Assembly: GCF_009208565.1 (NCBI RefSeq) | Contig: NZ_WFLK01000011.1 | Coordinates: 165,297-229,296, forward strand | Source: Janthinobacterium aquaticum | Lineage (GTDB): Bacteria; Pseudomonadota; Gammaproteobacteria; Burkholderiales; Burkholderiaceae_D | Direction of reading: 5' to 3' | Length of the DNA stretch: 64,000 nucleotides | Shown: positions 36,251 to 45,295 of the stretch, piece by piece | Layout: each line of letters opens with the position of its first letter | Position numbering within the stretch: the stretch's first letter is position 1 | Program-made: the position numbers and the translations under genes | The notes under the pieces: generated by a model | Seen by the model: the letters and a program-made list of their open reading frames with translations, nothing else | The model's database searches: none | Told to the model about the DNA's origin: nothing

Positions 36251-37612
36251 TCAGGACGCCAGCCGCAGCCGCAGCCGCAAACCCGGCGCCGCATCCTCGA
36301 TTTCCAGGCTGCCACCGTGCAGCGCTGCAATCGCCGCCACGATCGACAGCCCGAGCCCGTTGCCCGGCAGGTGGCGGCTCTTGTCGAGCCGGTAGAAACG
36401 CTGCGTCAGCTTGGGCAGTTCTGCAGCCGGCACGCCGGGGCCGTTATCGCGCACCGCCACCCACGGCCCCTGGGCGTCGTGGCCAGCCGACACCTCGACA
36501 GTGGCGCCATGGCCGCCATACTTGATGGCGTTGTCGACCAGGCTGGCCAGCGCCGTGGCCATCAGGTTGCGGTCGCCGCGCGCCGGCACCTCGGCGCCAT
36601 ACATCTGCACCAGCAGCACGCTCTGCTCGTCGGCCGTGGCCTCGTACATCTCGACGATGTCGGCGCCGATCTGCTGCAGGTCGATATTGTCGGTATATTC
36701 AGGCCGCATGCCCGATTCGGCCGCCGCGATCTGCAGCAGCTTGTCGAACACGCGCGTGAGGTCGTCGATATCGGCAATCGCCGCCTGCGCCACCTCGGCG
36801 TAGCTCTCGGCCGTTTGCGGCGGCGGCAAACGCAAGGCGCCATCGAGCTTGTTGCGTACACGGCCCAGCGGCGTGCGCAGGTCGTGCGCAATCGCGTTCG
36901 AGACATGGCGCACCCCTTCCATCAGCTGTTCGATGCGGTCGAGCATGCGGTTGATATCGCGGCTGAGCAGGCCGAATTCATCGTCGCTGGTGACCGGGAT
37001 ACGCTGCGACAGGTCGCCCGCCTCGATCTGCGCCGCCGTGCGGCGGATCTTGCACAGGCGCGCTTCGAGCTGGCGCCCGACCAGCCAGGCGCCGGCCACC
37101 ATCAGCAGCAGCGCCACCAGGCCGCCGTAGGCCAGCGAACGCAGTACCAGCGTGCGGATCGAATTGCTCTCCAACATGGCGCGCCCCACATACAGGCGCG
37201 CGCCGCCGATCATGTCGCGAATCAGCAGTCGCGCCGGCACGCGGTGGCCTTCGCGCGTGACATGCACGTGCAGCAGCTTGCCCACCGGGCTGCCCTCGGG
37301 CCACATCGACAGATTGCCCGAAACATGGCGCCCCTGCGCGTCCACCAGCAGGAAAATCTCGGTATCGCTATCGGTACGATCGGTCAGCAGGTGCGCAATT
37401 TCAGCCGAGATGCGCACGCTGTCGCCGTCCTGGTACATGGCAGCCAGGCGCTCGGACAGCTCCGTGAGCTTGCGGTCGACGGTACGATCAAGCACGCCGA
37501 TGGTGCCAAAATAGAATACCGCACCGACAATCGCAATCGACAGCGCCAGCAGCAGGCCATAGCCCAATGCCAGGCGCGCCGCAATCGATCTGGGCAAGAG
37601 CCGTTCAGCCAT
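36251..37612 (-). CDS. Sensor histidine kinase with HAMP domain
   Basis: 453 residues from ATG 37612, overlapping the regulator stop by eight bases. Two membrane helices (about residues 10-35 and 160-185) flank a periplasmic loop; HAMP follows (RQLEARLCKIRRTAAQIEAGDLSQRIPV), then HisKA with phospho-His in NAIAHDLRTPLGRVRN, and the ATPase boxes NAIKYGG, VRDNGPGVPA, GNGLGLSIVAAI. EnvZ/QseC-like architecture. Forms a pair with the OmpR-type regulator; the stimulus is unknown. Confidence 0.95.
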   Translation of the reverse strand: MAERLLPRSIAARLALGYGLLLALSIAIVGAVFYFGTIGVLDRTVDRKLTELSERLAAMYQDGDSVRISAEIAHLLTDRTDSDTEIFLLVDAQGRHVSGNLSMWPEGSPVGKLLHVHVTREGHRVPARLLIRDMIGGARLYVGRAMLESNSIRTLVLRSLAYGGLVALLLMVAGAWLVGRQLEARLCKIRRTAAQIEAGDLSQRIPVTSDDEFGLLSRDINRMLDRIEQLMEGVRHVSNAIAHDLRTPLGRVRNKLDGALRLPPPQTAESYAEVAQAAIADIDDLTRVFDKLLQIAAAESGMRPEYTDNIDLQQIGADIVEMYEATADEQSVLLVQMYGAEVPARGDRNLMATALASLVDNAIKYGGHGATVEVSAGHDAQGPWVAVRDNGPGVPAAELPKLTQRFYRLDKSRHLPGNGLGLSIVAAIAALHGGSLEIEDAAPGLRLRLRLAS

Positions 37613-38300
37613 GCTGGGCGTTGTCCAGCACATCGAGCGTATAGCCGACGCCGCGCACGGTATGGATCAGCGGCGGCGAAAACTCCTTGTCGATCTTGGT
37701 GCGCAGGCGCGACACCTGCACATCGATCACATTGGTCTGCGGGTCGAAATGGTAGTCCCACACTGCTTCGAGCAGCATGGCGCGCGTGACCGACTGGCCC
37801 TGGTGGCGCATCAGGTATTCGAGCAGGCGAAATTCGCGCGGCTGCAGCGCAATCTGGCGGTTGGCGCGCATCACGCGCATGGTGCGCATGTCGAGCACCA
37901 GGTCGGCCACCTGCAGTTGGGTCGCGTCGGGCGCTGGCGCGGCGCGGCGCAGCAGCGCCTCCAGGCGTGCCAGCAATTCGTCGATGGCAAACGGCTTGGA
38001 CAGATAATCGTCGCCGCCGCTGCGCAAGCCGCGCACGCGCTCGTCCACGCTCGACAGCGCCGACAGCACCAGCACCGGCGTATTGCGACCCATGCCGCGC
38101 AGGCGCGCCACGATGGCCAGGCCGTCGATCTCGCCCGGCAGCAGTCGGTCCAGCACCAGCGCATCCCATTGCTCGCCGCAGGCCAGGCGCATGCCATCGA
38201 TGCCATTGTCGCAGGCCGTCACATCGTGGCCGGCGGCGCGCAGGCCTGCGCAAATATAACGGGAAGTATCGGCTTCGTCTTCAATGACCAGGCAGCGCAC
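37605..38300 (-). CDS. OmpR-family response regulator
   Basis: 231 residues, GTG start at 38300. Receiver: VIEDEADTSRYI (acidic pocket), DALVLDRLLPGEIDG (phospho-Asp about residue 51), LSALSS and LSKPFAID (Lys). C-terminal winged helix: LQPREFRLLEYLMRHQGQSVTRAMLLEAVWDYHFDPQTNVIDVQVSRLR. First gene of the two-gene system, divergent from the DUF481 gene across a 328-base gap with direct repeats that could be its binding sites. Confidence 0.95.
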   Translation of the reverse strand: MRCLVIEDEADTSRYICAGLRAAGHDVTACDNGIDGMRLACGEQWDALVLDRLLPGEIDGLAIVARLRGMGRNTPVLVLSALSSVDERVRGLRSGGDDYLSKPFAIDELLARLEALLRRAAPAPDATQLQVADLVLDMRTMRVMRANRQIALQPREFRLLEYLMRHQGQSVTRAMLLEAVWDYHFDPQTNVIDVQVSRLRTKIDKEFSPPLIHTVRGVGYTLDVLDNAQHG

Positions 38301-38331
38301 GGGGGTTCCTTGTAAATCAGTTTATTAAAGT

Positions 38332-38375
38332 AGTCTGCAGGCGCAGCATACAAAGAGTCTGCAGTCGCAGCATAC
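38332..38375. repeat. Direct repeat pair upstream of the response regulator
   Basis: AGTCTGCAGGCGCAGCATAC (38332-38351) and AGTCTGCAGTCGCAGCATAC (38356-38375) differ at one of 20 bases and start 24 bases apart, 32 to 75 bases upstream of the regulator GTG. Tandem direct sites are typical OmpR-type operators, so autoregulation is plausible. The rest of the gap (38376-38628) shows nothing else I can name. Confidence 0.5.
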
Positions 38376-38628
38376 GCCAGCGGCGCGCAGCATGCCAGTG
38401 CCGCCTTGCGGTCGCCGGCGTGTTTTCTGACGCGATTGATGATTAACGCACCAGCACGGTTTTGGTGCACAGCCGGGCAAAGAAACTGCCTCATCTTGCA
38501 TGATCGACAGCACACGCGCACAACGGCGCCATCGTGCGCCCGGCGCTGCGATGCAGCCTCAGGTACAATGTCGCTTCAAATTTGATAGCCGCGCCTGGCG
38601 CGCAGCGTCCACGACCCTCTTTATTGCC

Positions 38629-39405
38629 ATGAAATCGACTTCCTCACTCGCAATCGCGCTGGCCCTGGCCATCACGCATGGCGGCGCCATTGCCAAAGAC
38701 ACCAAACAAAGCCTGCTGTTCGATGAAATCCCGATCGGCAGCTGGAGCACCTCGGCCGAACTGGGCGCCATCACCACCTCGGGCAATACGGTCGGCACCT
38801 CGGTCACGGGCAAGATCGATGCGCGCCAGGAGCTTGACGACTGGAGTAACCAGTACATCTTCAGTGGCTACTTCAAGGAAGACGAGACCACCGACGACGA
38901 CGGCCACAAGGTGCGCGAACGCTCGGCCGAACGCTTTTCCGCCTCCGCCAAGGCCGCCTACAAGCTGATGGCCGACAATGAAAAGCTGTTCGTGCTGGCC
39001 TCGCACGTCAACGACCGCTTCGGCGCCTACACCAAATACAGCACGCTGGCCGTCGGTCACAGCTCGCGCTGGTACCAGTCCGACGACAAGAGCGTCGACG
39101 TGGAAGTCGGTCCCGGCTACTTCAGCGGCACCAACGAAGATGGCGTCTCCGAGCATGGCCTGACCATCCGCGGTGCGGCCGCCATGAAATGGAAAGTCAG
39201 CCAGTCGGCCATGTTCACGCAGACCGTCAGCGTCGAACGCGGCACCTCGAACACCCACTCGATCGCCGAATCGGCGCTCAGCGCCAAGATCAACGGCACC
39301 ATGCAGATGAAAGCAGCCTTCAGCGCCCGCAACGACACGCGCGTGCCCGACGATAAAAAAAATACCGATACGCAGACGTCGCTGACGCTGGTGTATTCGT
39401 TTTAA
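38629..39405 (+). CDS. DUF481 outer-membrane beta-barrel protein
   Basis: 258 residues from ATG 38629; the open frame before it is not coding. Signal peptide ends GGAIA-KD. The mature part is alternating beta strands: WSTSAELGAITTSGNTVGTSVTGKIDARQ, NQYIFSGYFKEDET, LFVLASHVNDRFGAYTKYSTLAVGHSSRWY, VDVEVGPGYFSG, ending LTLVYSF, a C-terminal aromatic typical of outer-membrane barrels. DUF481 (YdiY-like) proteins are of unknown or salt-stress-related function. Ends 12 bases before the double-hairpin repeat that may serve as its terminator. Confidence 0.88.
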   Translation: MKSTSSLAIALALAITHGGAIAKDTKQSLLFDEIPIGSWSTSAELGAITTSGNTVGTSVTGKIDARQELDDWSNQYIFSGYFKEDETTDDDGHKVRERSAERFSASAKAAYKLMADNEKLFVLASHVNDRFGAYTKYSTLAVGHSSRWYQSDDKSVDVEVGPGYFSGTNEDGVSEHGLTIRGAAAMKWKVSQSAMFTQTVSVERGTSNTHSIAESALSAKINGTMQMKAAFSARNDTRVPDDKKNTDTQTSLTLVYSF

Positions 39406-39417
39406 ACGCTGGCCGCG

Positions 39418-39521
39418 CGTAGGTCGGATTAGGCCCTGCAGGGGCCGTAATCCGACAACATTGTTGGCGTCAACGGCGTTGTCGGATTACGGCCTTGCGG
39501 CCTAATCCGACCTACGTTTTT
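39418..39521. repeat. Extragenic palindromic repeat, copy 3 (double hairpin, possible bidirectional terminator)
   Basis: Two inverted copies of the hairpin GTCGGATTA-GGCC..GGCC-GTAATCCGAC (39422-39457) and GTCGGATTACGGCC..GGCCTAATCCGAC (39481-39510), bounded by CGTAGG and CCTACG and ended by TTTTT (39517-39521). The whole forms a larger inverted repeat around TTGTTGGCGTCAACGGCG. It lies between the convergent DUF481 and HD-GYP genes, so it could stop transcription from either side. Best preserved of the three copies. Confidence 0.85.
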
Positions 39522-39528
39522 CCCGATA

Positions 39529-40527
39529 TCAGGGTTCGCGCCACTGCTCCTTGATCTCCAGCATCGCCGGCAAATTGGCGATGAATAGTTCCAGCAGTTG
39601 CGGGTCGAAGTGCTTGCCGCTGTCGCGGCGCATGGCCTCGATGGCTTCTTCCACGGTCCAGGCGCGCTTGTAGGGGCGCACGCTGGTGAGCGCGTCAAAC
39701 ACGTCGGCAATCGCCACGATGCGTCCTTCGTGCGGGATTTCCTCGCCTTTCAAGCCTTTCGGGTAGCCGCTGCCGTCCCATTTTTCATGGTGCGTCAGGG
39801 CGATCATGCGCGCCATCTTCAGCAGGCCGCTGGCATGCTCGCCGATAATGGCCGCGCCGATTTCGGCATGGCTGCGCATGACGTTCCACTCTGCTTCATC
39901 GAGCTTGCCCGGCTTTTGCAAGATGGCGTCGGGGATGCCGATCTTGCCCACGTCGTGCATCGGCGCCGCATTGAGCAGGTCTTCGGCCTGCCCTTCGCTG
40001 TAGCCGGCCGCCAGCGCCAGCTGGCGCGCGTAATAGCTCATGCGGATTACGTGCATGCCGGTTTCATTGTCCTTGTACTCGGCCGCCTGGCCCAGCGTCT
40101 GGATCACCTGCAGGCGCGAACGGCGCAGTTCGGCCGCGTCCACCAGCGACAGGTGGGTGCGCACGCGCGCACGCACGATGGGCGGGCTGACCGGCTTGGT
40201 GATGTAGTCGACGGCGCCCACATCGAAGCCTTCGGCTTCGTCCTTCACATCGGCCAGCGCAGTGACAAAAATCACCGGCACCGGCGCCGTATGCGGCAAG
40301 GCCTTGAGCTTGCGACAGACATCGTAGCCGGTCATGGCCGGCATCATGATGTCGAGCAGAATCAGGTCCACGCTGTGGTTCTGCGCCAGCTCCAGCGCCT
40401 TCTCGCCATCCTTGGCGTACAGCAGGCGATAGTCGTCCTGCAGGATCTGGCGCAGCACCTGCAGATTGGTTGCTTCATCGTCGACCAGCAACAGGGTCGG
40501 TTCTTGTTCAGGCAGTTTCATCGTCAT
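39529..40527 (-). CDS. Response regulator with HD-GYP c-di-GMP phosphodiesterase (RpfG-like)
   Basis: 332 residues. Receiver: LLLVDDEATNLQVLRQIL, DLILLDIMMPAMTGYD (phospho-Asp), VTALAD, TKPVS. HD-GYP domain: MHDVGKIGIPDAIL (HD pair), HHEKWDGSGYPKGLKG (GYP), IVAIADVFDALTSVRPYK. HD-GYP enzymes linearise c-di-GMP. The gene starts 17 bases after the MHYT hybrid kinase stop, same strand, so a phosphorelay from that kinase to this enzyme is very likely. Two ATG starts (40527, 40521) are equally possible. Confidence 0.95.
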   Translation of the reverse strand: MTMKLPEQEPTLLLVDDEATNLQVLRQILQDDYRLLYAKDGEKALELAQNHSVDLILLDIMMPAMTGYDVCRKLKALPHTAPVPVIFVTALADVKDEAEGFDVGAVDYITKPVSPPIVRARVRTHLSLVDAAELRRSRLQVIQTLGQAAEYKDNETGMHVIRMSYYARQLALAAGYSEGQAEDLLNAAPMHDVGKIGIPDAILQKPGKLDEAEWNVMRSHAEIGAAIIGEHASGLLKMARMIALTHHEKWDGSGYPKGLKGEEIPHEGRIVAIADVFDALTSVRPYKRAWTVEEAIEAMRRDSGKHFDPQLLELFIANLPAMLEIKEQWREP

Positions 40528-40544
40528 CCGGTCAAGCTAGGCGT

Positions 40545-43500
40545 TCAGGCTGGCGTACGCAGCCAGTCCTGCAACTGGCGCAGCACATCGCTGGCGCGCG
40601 AAAATTCAAAATCGTCCACGGCGCCGGCCAGCGCCTGCAGCAGTGGCTGCTGGCCATGCGGCGCCAGCATGGCGGTAATCTGCTGCAGCAGGGCTTCATC
40701 GAGCTGGCCGCTATCCAGGCAGATGATCGCCTGGGTCAGCATGGCGTCGACGGCAGCGTGATCCAGCGGTTCGACGACAAGCGGCGTCATCACCGTTTCA
40801 GGCTGCACGCCTTCCTTCACTTCGCTGGCCAGCGCGGCAAACGCGGCGGCCAGCTGGGCCAGCAGCGGCGCCACCGGCTGGTCGCGTGCGATGGCCTGTT
40901 CGATGCGCGCCAGCAGGCTTTCCAGCGGCACCAGGCACATATTGGCGGCAGCGCCTTTCAGGCGATGCAGCAGATGGCCCGCCACGCTGGCGGCGCCACG
41001 CTCGATCTCGCCGGCCAGCAGCTTGGCGCTGTCGGTATTCGATTGGGCGAAACGGGTAATCGCGCGCGCCAGCGCCTCGCGCGAACCCCACAGCGCCACG
41101 CCGCGCTGCCAGTCAACCTGGCTGGCGCCAAAGCCGGCCAGCGCGGCCTGCTCGATATTGCCGGCAACGGCAATATCGAGCAGGCGCGCAATTTCCGCCG
41201 TCAGCTTGTGCATTTCCAGCGGCTTGGAGGCAAAACCATTCATGCCGGCCGCTTGCGCGGCGCGCCGGTCCTGTTCCAGCACGCTGGCGGTCAGCGCGAT
41301 AATCGGCGTCGGCTGCAGGCTCTGCTCGCGCTCGTGCAGGCGGATCAGGCGCGCCGCCTCCAGGCCGTCCATGCGCGGCATCTGCACATCCATCAGCACG
41401 ATATCGTAGCTGCCGTTGCGGAACTCGCGCACGGCGCTCTCGCCGTCGCTAGCGGTAATGACCTGGTGCCCGGCCGCCCCAAGGCTGATCAAAAGCAGTT
41501 CGACGTTCTGCGGCACATCGTCGGCCGCCAGGATGCGCAGCGGCGGCAAGGCCACCACCGGTACCTCGCCGCGCCGCTGCACGCTCTTGCCGGCGGCCAG
41601 CGGCAGCAGCACATGAAACACGCTGCCCACGCCGAGCGTGCTTTCCACGGTAATCGTGCCGCCCATCAGTTCGACCAGCTGGCGCGAAATCGTGGTGCCC
41701 AGGCCGGTGCCGCCAAAGCGGCGGCTCATCGAGGAGTCGGCCTGGGTAAATGGTGCAAAAATCTTGTCCAGGCGGTCGGCAGGAATGCCGATGCCGGTGT
41801 CGTGCACGGCGATATGCACCAGCGCGCCCTGCATGCTGACAGCCACGCGCACGTGGCCCACTTCCGTGAATTTGACGGCATTGCCGATCAGGTTGGTCAG
41901 CACCTGCTGCACCCGGCGCGCGTCGCCGAGGAAGAACTGGCCCATGCCCGGATCGATGTCGACCTGCAGCGACAGGCCGCGCGTGTGGGCCGTGATACGC
42001 AGCGAGGCGGCCACATGGTCGATCAGGTCCGGCAGCGAAAAGTCCACCAGTTCCAGTTCGGTCGCGCCTTTTTCCAGCTTGGCCGTATCGAGGATATCGT
42101 TGAGCAGCTCGAGCAGCGAGCGCGCCGACTGGCGCACCGTGCCCAAGTGGCGCCGCTGCAGCGTATCGAGGCTGGTGCCGAGCAGCACTTCCGTAAAGCC
42201 GATAATCGCGTTCATCGGCGTGCGGATCTCGTGGCTCATATTGGCCAGGAAACTGGTCTTCGATTCGGCCGCCAGTTCGGCGCGGTCCTTGGCTGCGCGC
42301 AGGCTTTCCTGCATCGCGCGCCGGCCACTGACGTCGGTGGCGAACTTGACCACCTTGAACGGCTTGCGGTCGGTATTGAAAATCGGGTTATACGACGCCT
42401 GTATCCAGATCTGCTTGCCATCCTTGCCGATACGCTTGTATTCGGAGGCGTCGAACTCACCCTTGCCCAGGCGTGTCCAGAACTGCTGGTACTGCGGCGA
42501 ACGCACATACTCGGGCTCGCAGAACATGCTGTGATGCAGTCCCTGCACTTCGTCGAGGCGATAGCCGACCAGGTCGAGGAAGTTCTGGTTGGCGTCCAGG
42601 ATATAGCCCTGCAAGTCGAATTCCACCACCGCCAGCGCGCGCGAGATGGCCGTGACCTTGCCCTCGTATTCGGCATTGCGCAATTCGCTTTCGGTGATAT
42701 CGAGGATCACGCCGTCGATCCAGCGCACCACGCCGTCGTTGTCGAGCACCGGTCCACTGCTTTCACGCACCCAGCGTTCGCGCCCGTCGCGGTGCAAAAT
42801 GCGGTAGACGTTCTCGAAGTCGCGCTTCTCGCCAGCGGCTTGTACGCAGGTGTCGTCGACACGCTGGCGATCGTCGGCATGCACCAGGTCGCGCATATTG
42901 ACGCGGCCTTCGATAAAGTCCTGCGGCATCCAGCCGGTCAGGTTGTACACGGCGTCGCTGATAAAGATCATGTGCCAGTGCGGCCCGAAGCTGCGGTGGA
43001 AGGATACGCCAGGAATATTGCGGATCAGCGTGCGGTACTGGCGTTCGCTGTCTTTCAGCGCCTGCTCCATGTTGCGCGACGAGCGCATGTCGGTAACAAA
43101 GGCCACGAACAGCGGCTGGCCCGGCGTGTCGATCTTGCCGATCGCCAGGCGGATCGGCAGGATGCTGCCGTCGATATGGCGCCCGTCGACCTCGCGCCCG
43201 CTGTCGAGGATACGCGCAGTACCGCCCACCAGATAGTCGCGCAGATAGCCCTGGTAGCGGGCCGCATCGTCCTGCTGCAACAGAATATTGGCGTCGCGCC
43301 CGATAATGTCGGCTTCGCCCCAGCCGAACAGCGCTTCGGCGGCCGGGTTGAAGGAGCGCACCTTGCCGTCGCCATCGATGGTGATCAGGCCGTCGGCCGC
43401 CGTATCGACAATCGCGCGCAGGCGCGACTCGTTGGCGTTGGCATGGCGCAGCAGCTGGCGATAGCGCAACAGGCCGTTGGCCGCCGCCACGAACACCGTC

Positions 43501-44225
43501 AGGCTGACCGTAATCAGAGCCACCGCCAGCGCCACGAACGAAGCCTGTACCGTAAACATATTGTTGCCGGCGCTGGGTATGCCGGCAAAGCGGGCCGCCA
43601 GCATGCCGGTGTAATGCATGCCCGAGATGGCCAGGCCCATCACCACGCTGCTGGCCAGCAGCGCTGTCATTGGGCGCAAATGCAGCACGCGCAGGCCAAA
43701 GCGTATCCACAAGGCCAGCATGGCCATCACCACCGCCACCACGATCGACAACGCGAACAGCCACGGATCGTAGCTGAGCATGAGCGACGTTTCCATCGCC
43801 GCCATGCCGCTGTAGTGCATCGAGCCGATACCCGCCCCGACCAGTACGCCCCCCGACAGCAACTGCACAAACGATATCTTCGGACGCGCCAGCAGGTTCA
43901 GCGCCACCCAGGAAGCGCCCATGCCCGGCAGCATCGACAGTAGCGTCAGGCGTGGATCGAAAGTGACGCGCGTGCACAGGTCAAAGGCCAGCATGCCGAT
44001 GAAATGCATCGACCAGATGCCGCCGCCGAGCGCAATGGCGCCGGTGACGATGGCGGTCTGGCGCTGCAGCCAATGGTCGCTGCTGCGCGCCATGCCGGCG
44101 ATCTGCAGCGCCATGAACGAGGCAAAGATGGAAATGGCGATGGAAAACACCACCAGCATGCCGTCGTACGTACCGTACTGATAAGGCATGGAAGGCGGCG
44201 CCGCACTGAACATTGAACTAAACAT
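40545..44225 (-). CDS. Hybrid histidine kinase: MHYT, PAS, HisKA, ATPase, REC, Hpt
   Basis: 1226 residues from ATG 44225 (AGGACC upstream). N-terminal MHYT membrane sensor with three repeats, MHFIGM, MHYSGM and MHYTGM, at about 75-205, ligands for a metal (copper suggested) and possibly gas sensing. Then at least three PAS domains (about 260-640), HisKA at 667 (NMSHEIRTPMNAIIGF), ATPase (DTGIGIP, FGGTGLGTTIS), receiver with DIVLMDVQMPRMDG near 943, and Hpt with LHRLKGAAANM near 1087. A complete four-step phosphorelay; output is the adjacent HD-GYP regulator, so it should control c-di-GMP. Confidence 0.95.
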   Translation of the reverse strand: MFSSMFSAAPPSMPYQYGTYDGMLVVFSIAISIFASFMALQIAGMARSSDHWLQRQTAIVTGAIALGGGIWSMHFIGMLAFDLCTRVTFDPRLTLLSMLPGMGASWVALNLLARPKISFVQLLSGGVLVGAGIGSMHYSGMAAMETSLMLSYDPWLFALSIVVAVVMAMLALWIRFGLRVLHLRPMTALLASSVVMGLAISGMHYTGMLAARFAGIPSAGNNMFTVQASFVALAVALITVSLTVFVAAANGLLRYRQLLRHANANESRLRAIVDTAADGLITIDGDGKVRSFNPAAEALFGWGEADIIGRDANILLQQDDAARYQGYLRDYLVGGTARILDSGREVDGRHIDGSILPIRLAIGKIDTPGQPLFVAFVTDMRSSRNMEQALKDSERQYRTLIRNIPGVSFHRSFGPHWHMIFISDAVYNLTGWMPQDFIEGRVNMRDLVHADDRQRVDDTCVQAAGEKRDFENVYRILHRDGRERWVRESSGPVLDNDGVVRWIDGVILDITESELRNAEYEGKVTAISRALAVVEFDLQGYILDANQNFLDLVGYRLDEVQGLHHSMFCEPEYVRSPQYQQFWTRLGKGEFDASEYKRIGKDGKQIWIQASYNPIFNTDRKPFKVVKFATDVSGRRAMQESLRAAKDRAELAAESKTSFLANMSHEIRTPMNAIIGFTEVLLGTSLDTLQRRHLGTVRQSARSLLELLNDILDTAKLEKGATELELVDFSLPDLIDHVAASLRITAHTRGLSLQVDIDPGMGQFFLGDARRVQQVLTNLIGNAVKFTEVGHVRVAVSMQGALVHIAVHDTGIGIPADRLDKIFAPFTQADSSMSRRFGGTGLGTTISRQLVELMGGTITVESTLGVGSVFHVLLPLAAGKSVQRRGEVPVVALPPLRILAADDVPQNVELLLISLGAAGHQVITASDGESAVREFRNGSYDIVLMDVQMPRMDGLEAARLIRLHEREQSLQPTPIIALTASVLEQDRRAAQAAGMNGFASKPLEMHKLTAEIARLLDIAVAGNIEQAALAGFGASQVDWQRGVALWGSREALARAITRFAQSNTDSAKLLAGEIERGAASVAGHLLHRLKGAAANMCLVPLESLLARIEQAIARDQPVAPLLAQLAAAFAALASEVKEGVQPETVMTPLVVEPLDHAAVDAMLTQAIICLDSGQLDEALLQQITAMLAPHGQQPLLQALAGAVDDFEFSRASDVLRQLQDWLRTPA

Positions 44226-44563
44226 ACGGTCCTGGATGCAAGGTGATAAGCATAGCGTCAAACTGCAAAAGCGCGCCGCCAGCATGATCAAGCTGACAAC
44301 ACAGAAAAAATAACAACGGGAAATTTCGGCCTGGTGACGACTTGGTCATCACGCCCGCGCCAACCGCGCGGAAGACGGTGCTTTTCAACGATGGGGAAAA
44401 GCGGAAGTGCGTGCAACTCTGGAGCGGGACAGTGGCAGCCAGCGCGACGACGATTTTTCTAAAGACGTCCGATTATAGTTGCTTTTGGAAAATAGTGGTA
44501 AAACATCGGCAAGACAGTAATCTTCCTTGCAATAGTTCGCTGCTTTAATGCAACAATTGGTGA
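44226..44563. other. Intergenic region without recognisable feature
   Basis: 338 bases between the hybrid kinase start and the next gene stop. The plus-strand reading frame at 44342-44548 lacks a ribosome site and family resemblance, and I do not call it. It must contain the promoter of the kinase-HD-GYP operon, but no clear -35/-10 pair or terminator hairpin stands out. Confidence 0.4.
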
Positions 44564-45208
44564 TTATTTACTATTCACCAACCAAGCTGCACGGATCTGC
44601 TCGGGCCGCTGATCGGGCGCGCCGTAGCGATGCTCGACCGGCACGCCGGCCTGTGCGCACTGTGCCGCCAGCGCCTGAGCCAACTGCTGCAGCGACCAGC
44701 GCTGCGCCCATTGCAAATCCATGCCCACCACGCGGATCAGCGGCAAGCCAGGCACGCTGGTCACCAGACGCAACTCAAGCCGCGCCAGCGGACCGCTGCC
44801 CTTGTACACCCGCTGCGCGCCTGGATGGCGAATCAGCTCGAGCCGCAGTAGTTCGCTTGCCTCGATGCGGACGCTGCGCCCGCAACCGGGCAACCGGCGC
44901 GCCTGACGCTGCAGCAGCAGTCCGCGCCGGTCAAGCGCCACATGAAACGCCAGCCCAGGCGCCGGCCAGGCAAACAGCAGCACGATCCACGCCGCCATCA
45001 CCGGCACGCACAGCAGCACGGCAGTACCGGCATACGACACATCGCGCCAGACTGCCTGCACCACCATCAGCAGGATCAGAACCAGGCCGCCAGAGAGCAG
45101 CACGCGCGAGCGCACCGGCGCCAGGCGCGCGCGCCAGACGGCGTCCACGCGCGCGTCGTCGGCCAGCTCAAAGCTGATCCATTCGGCGCGCGCCTTCAAT
45201 TGAACCAT
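44564..45208 (-). CDS. Two-TM membrane protein of unknown function
   Basis: 214 residues from ATG 45208. After a short soluble start, two hydrophobic helices (about 40-60 and 65-90: VLLSGGLVLILLMVVQAVW and AVLLCVPVMAAWIVLLFAW) precede a cytosolic beta-rich domain (FHVALDRRGLLLQRQ, SVRIEASELLRLELIRHPG, LELRLVTSVPGLPLIRVVGMD) resembling bacterial PH-like membrane proteins. I do not recognise the family. It stands alone between the hybrid kinase and a TonB receptor gene. Confidence 0.6.
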   Translation of the reverse strand: MVQLKARAEWISFELADDARVDAVWRARLAPVRSRVLLSGGLVLILLMVVQAVWRDVSYAGTAVLLCVPVMAAWIVLLFAWPAPGLAFHVALDRRGLLLQRQARRLPGCGRSVRIEASELLRLELIRHPGAQRVYKGSGPLARLELRLVTSVPGLPLIRVVGMDLQWAQRWSLQQLAQALAAQCAQAGVPVEHRYGAPDQRPEQIRAAWLVNSK

Positions 45209-45295
45209 CGTGCCAGATGCATCTCGCCGCCCCATAAAAAAGCCGCCAGTGTAGCAAAAGCCCCAGCCTGTAACGCTTGACGGGTGTAACGGTAC

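Noticed and set aside
40470..43943. 1157-codon plus-strand open frame opposite the hybrid kinase
   Set aside because: Gln/Arg/His/Ala-rich antisense shadow of a clear multidomain kinase; no family motif or ribosome site.
44342..44548. 68-codon plus-strand frame in the gap before the two-TM protein
   Set aside because: No ribosome site, no recognisable motif, and it starts in sequence expected to be a promoter region.
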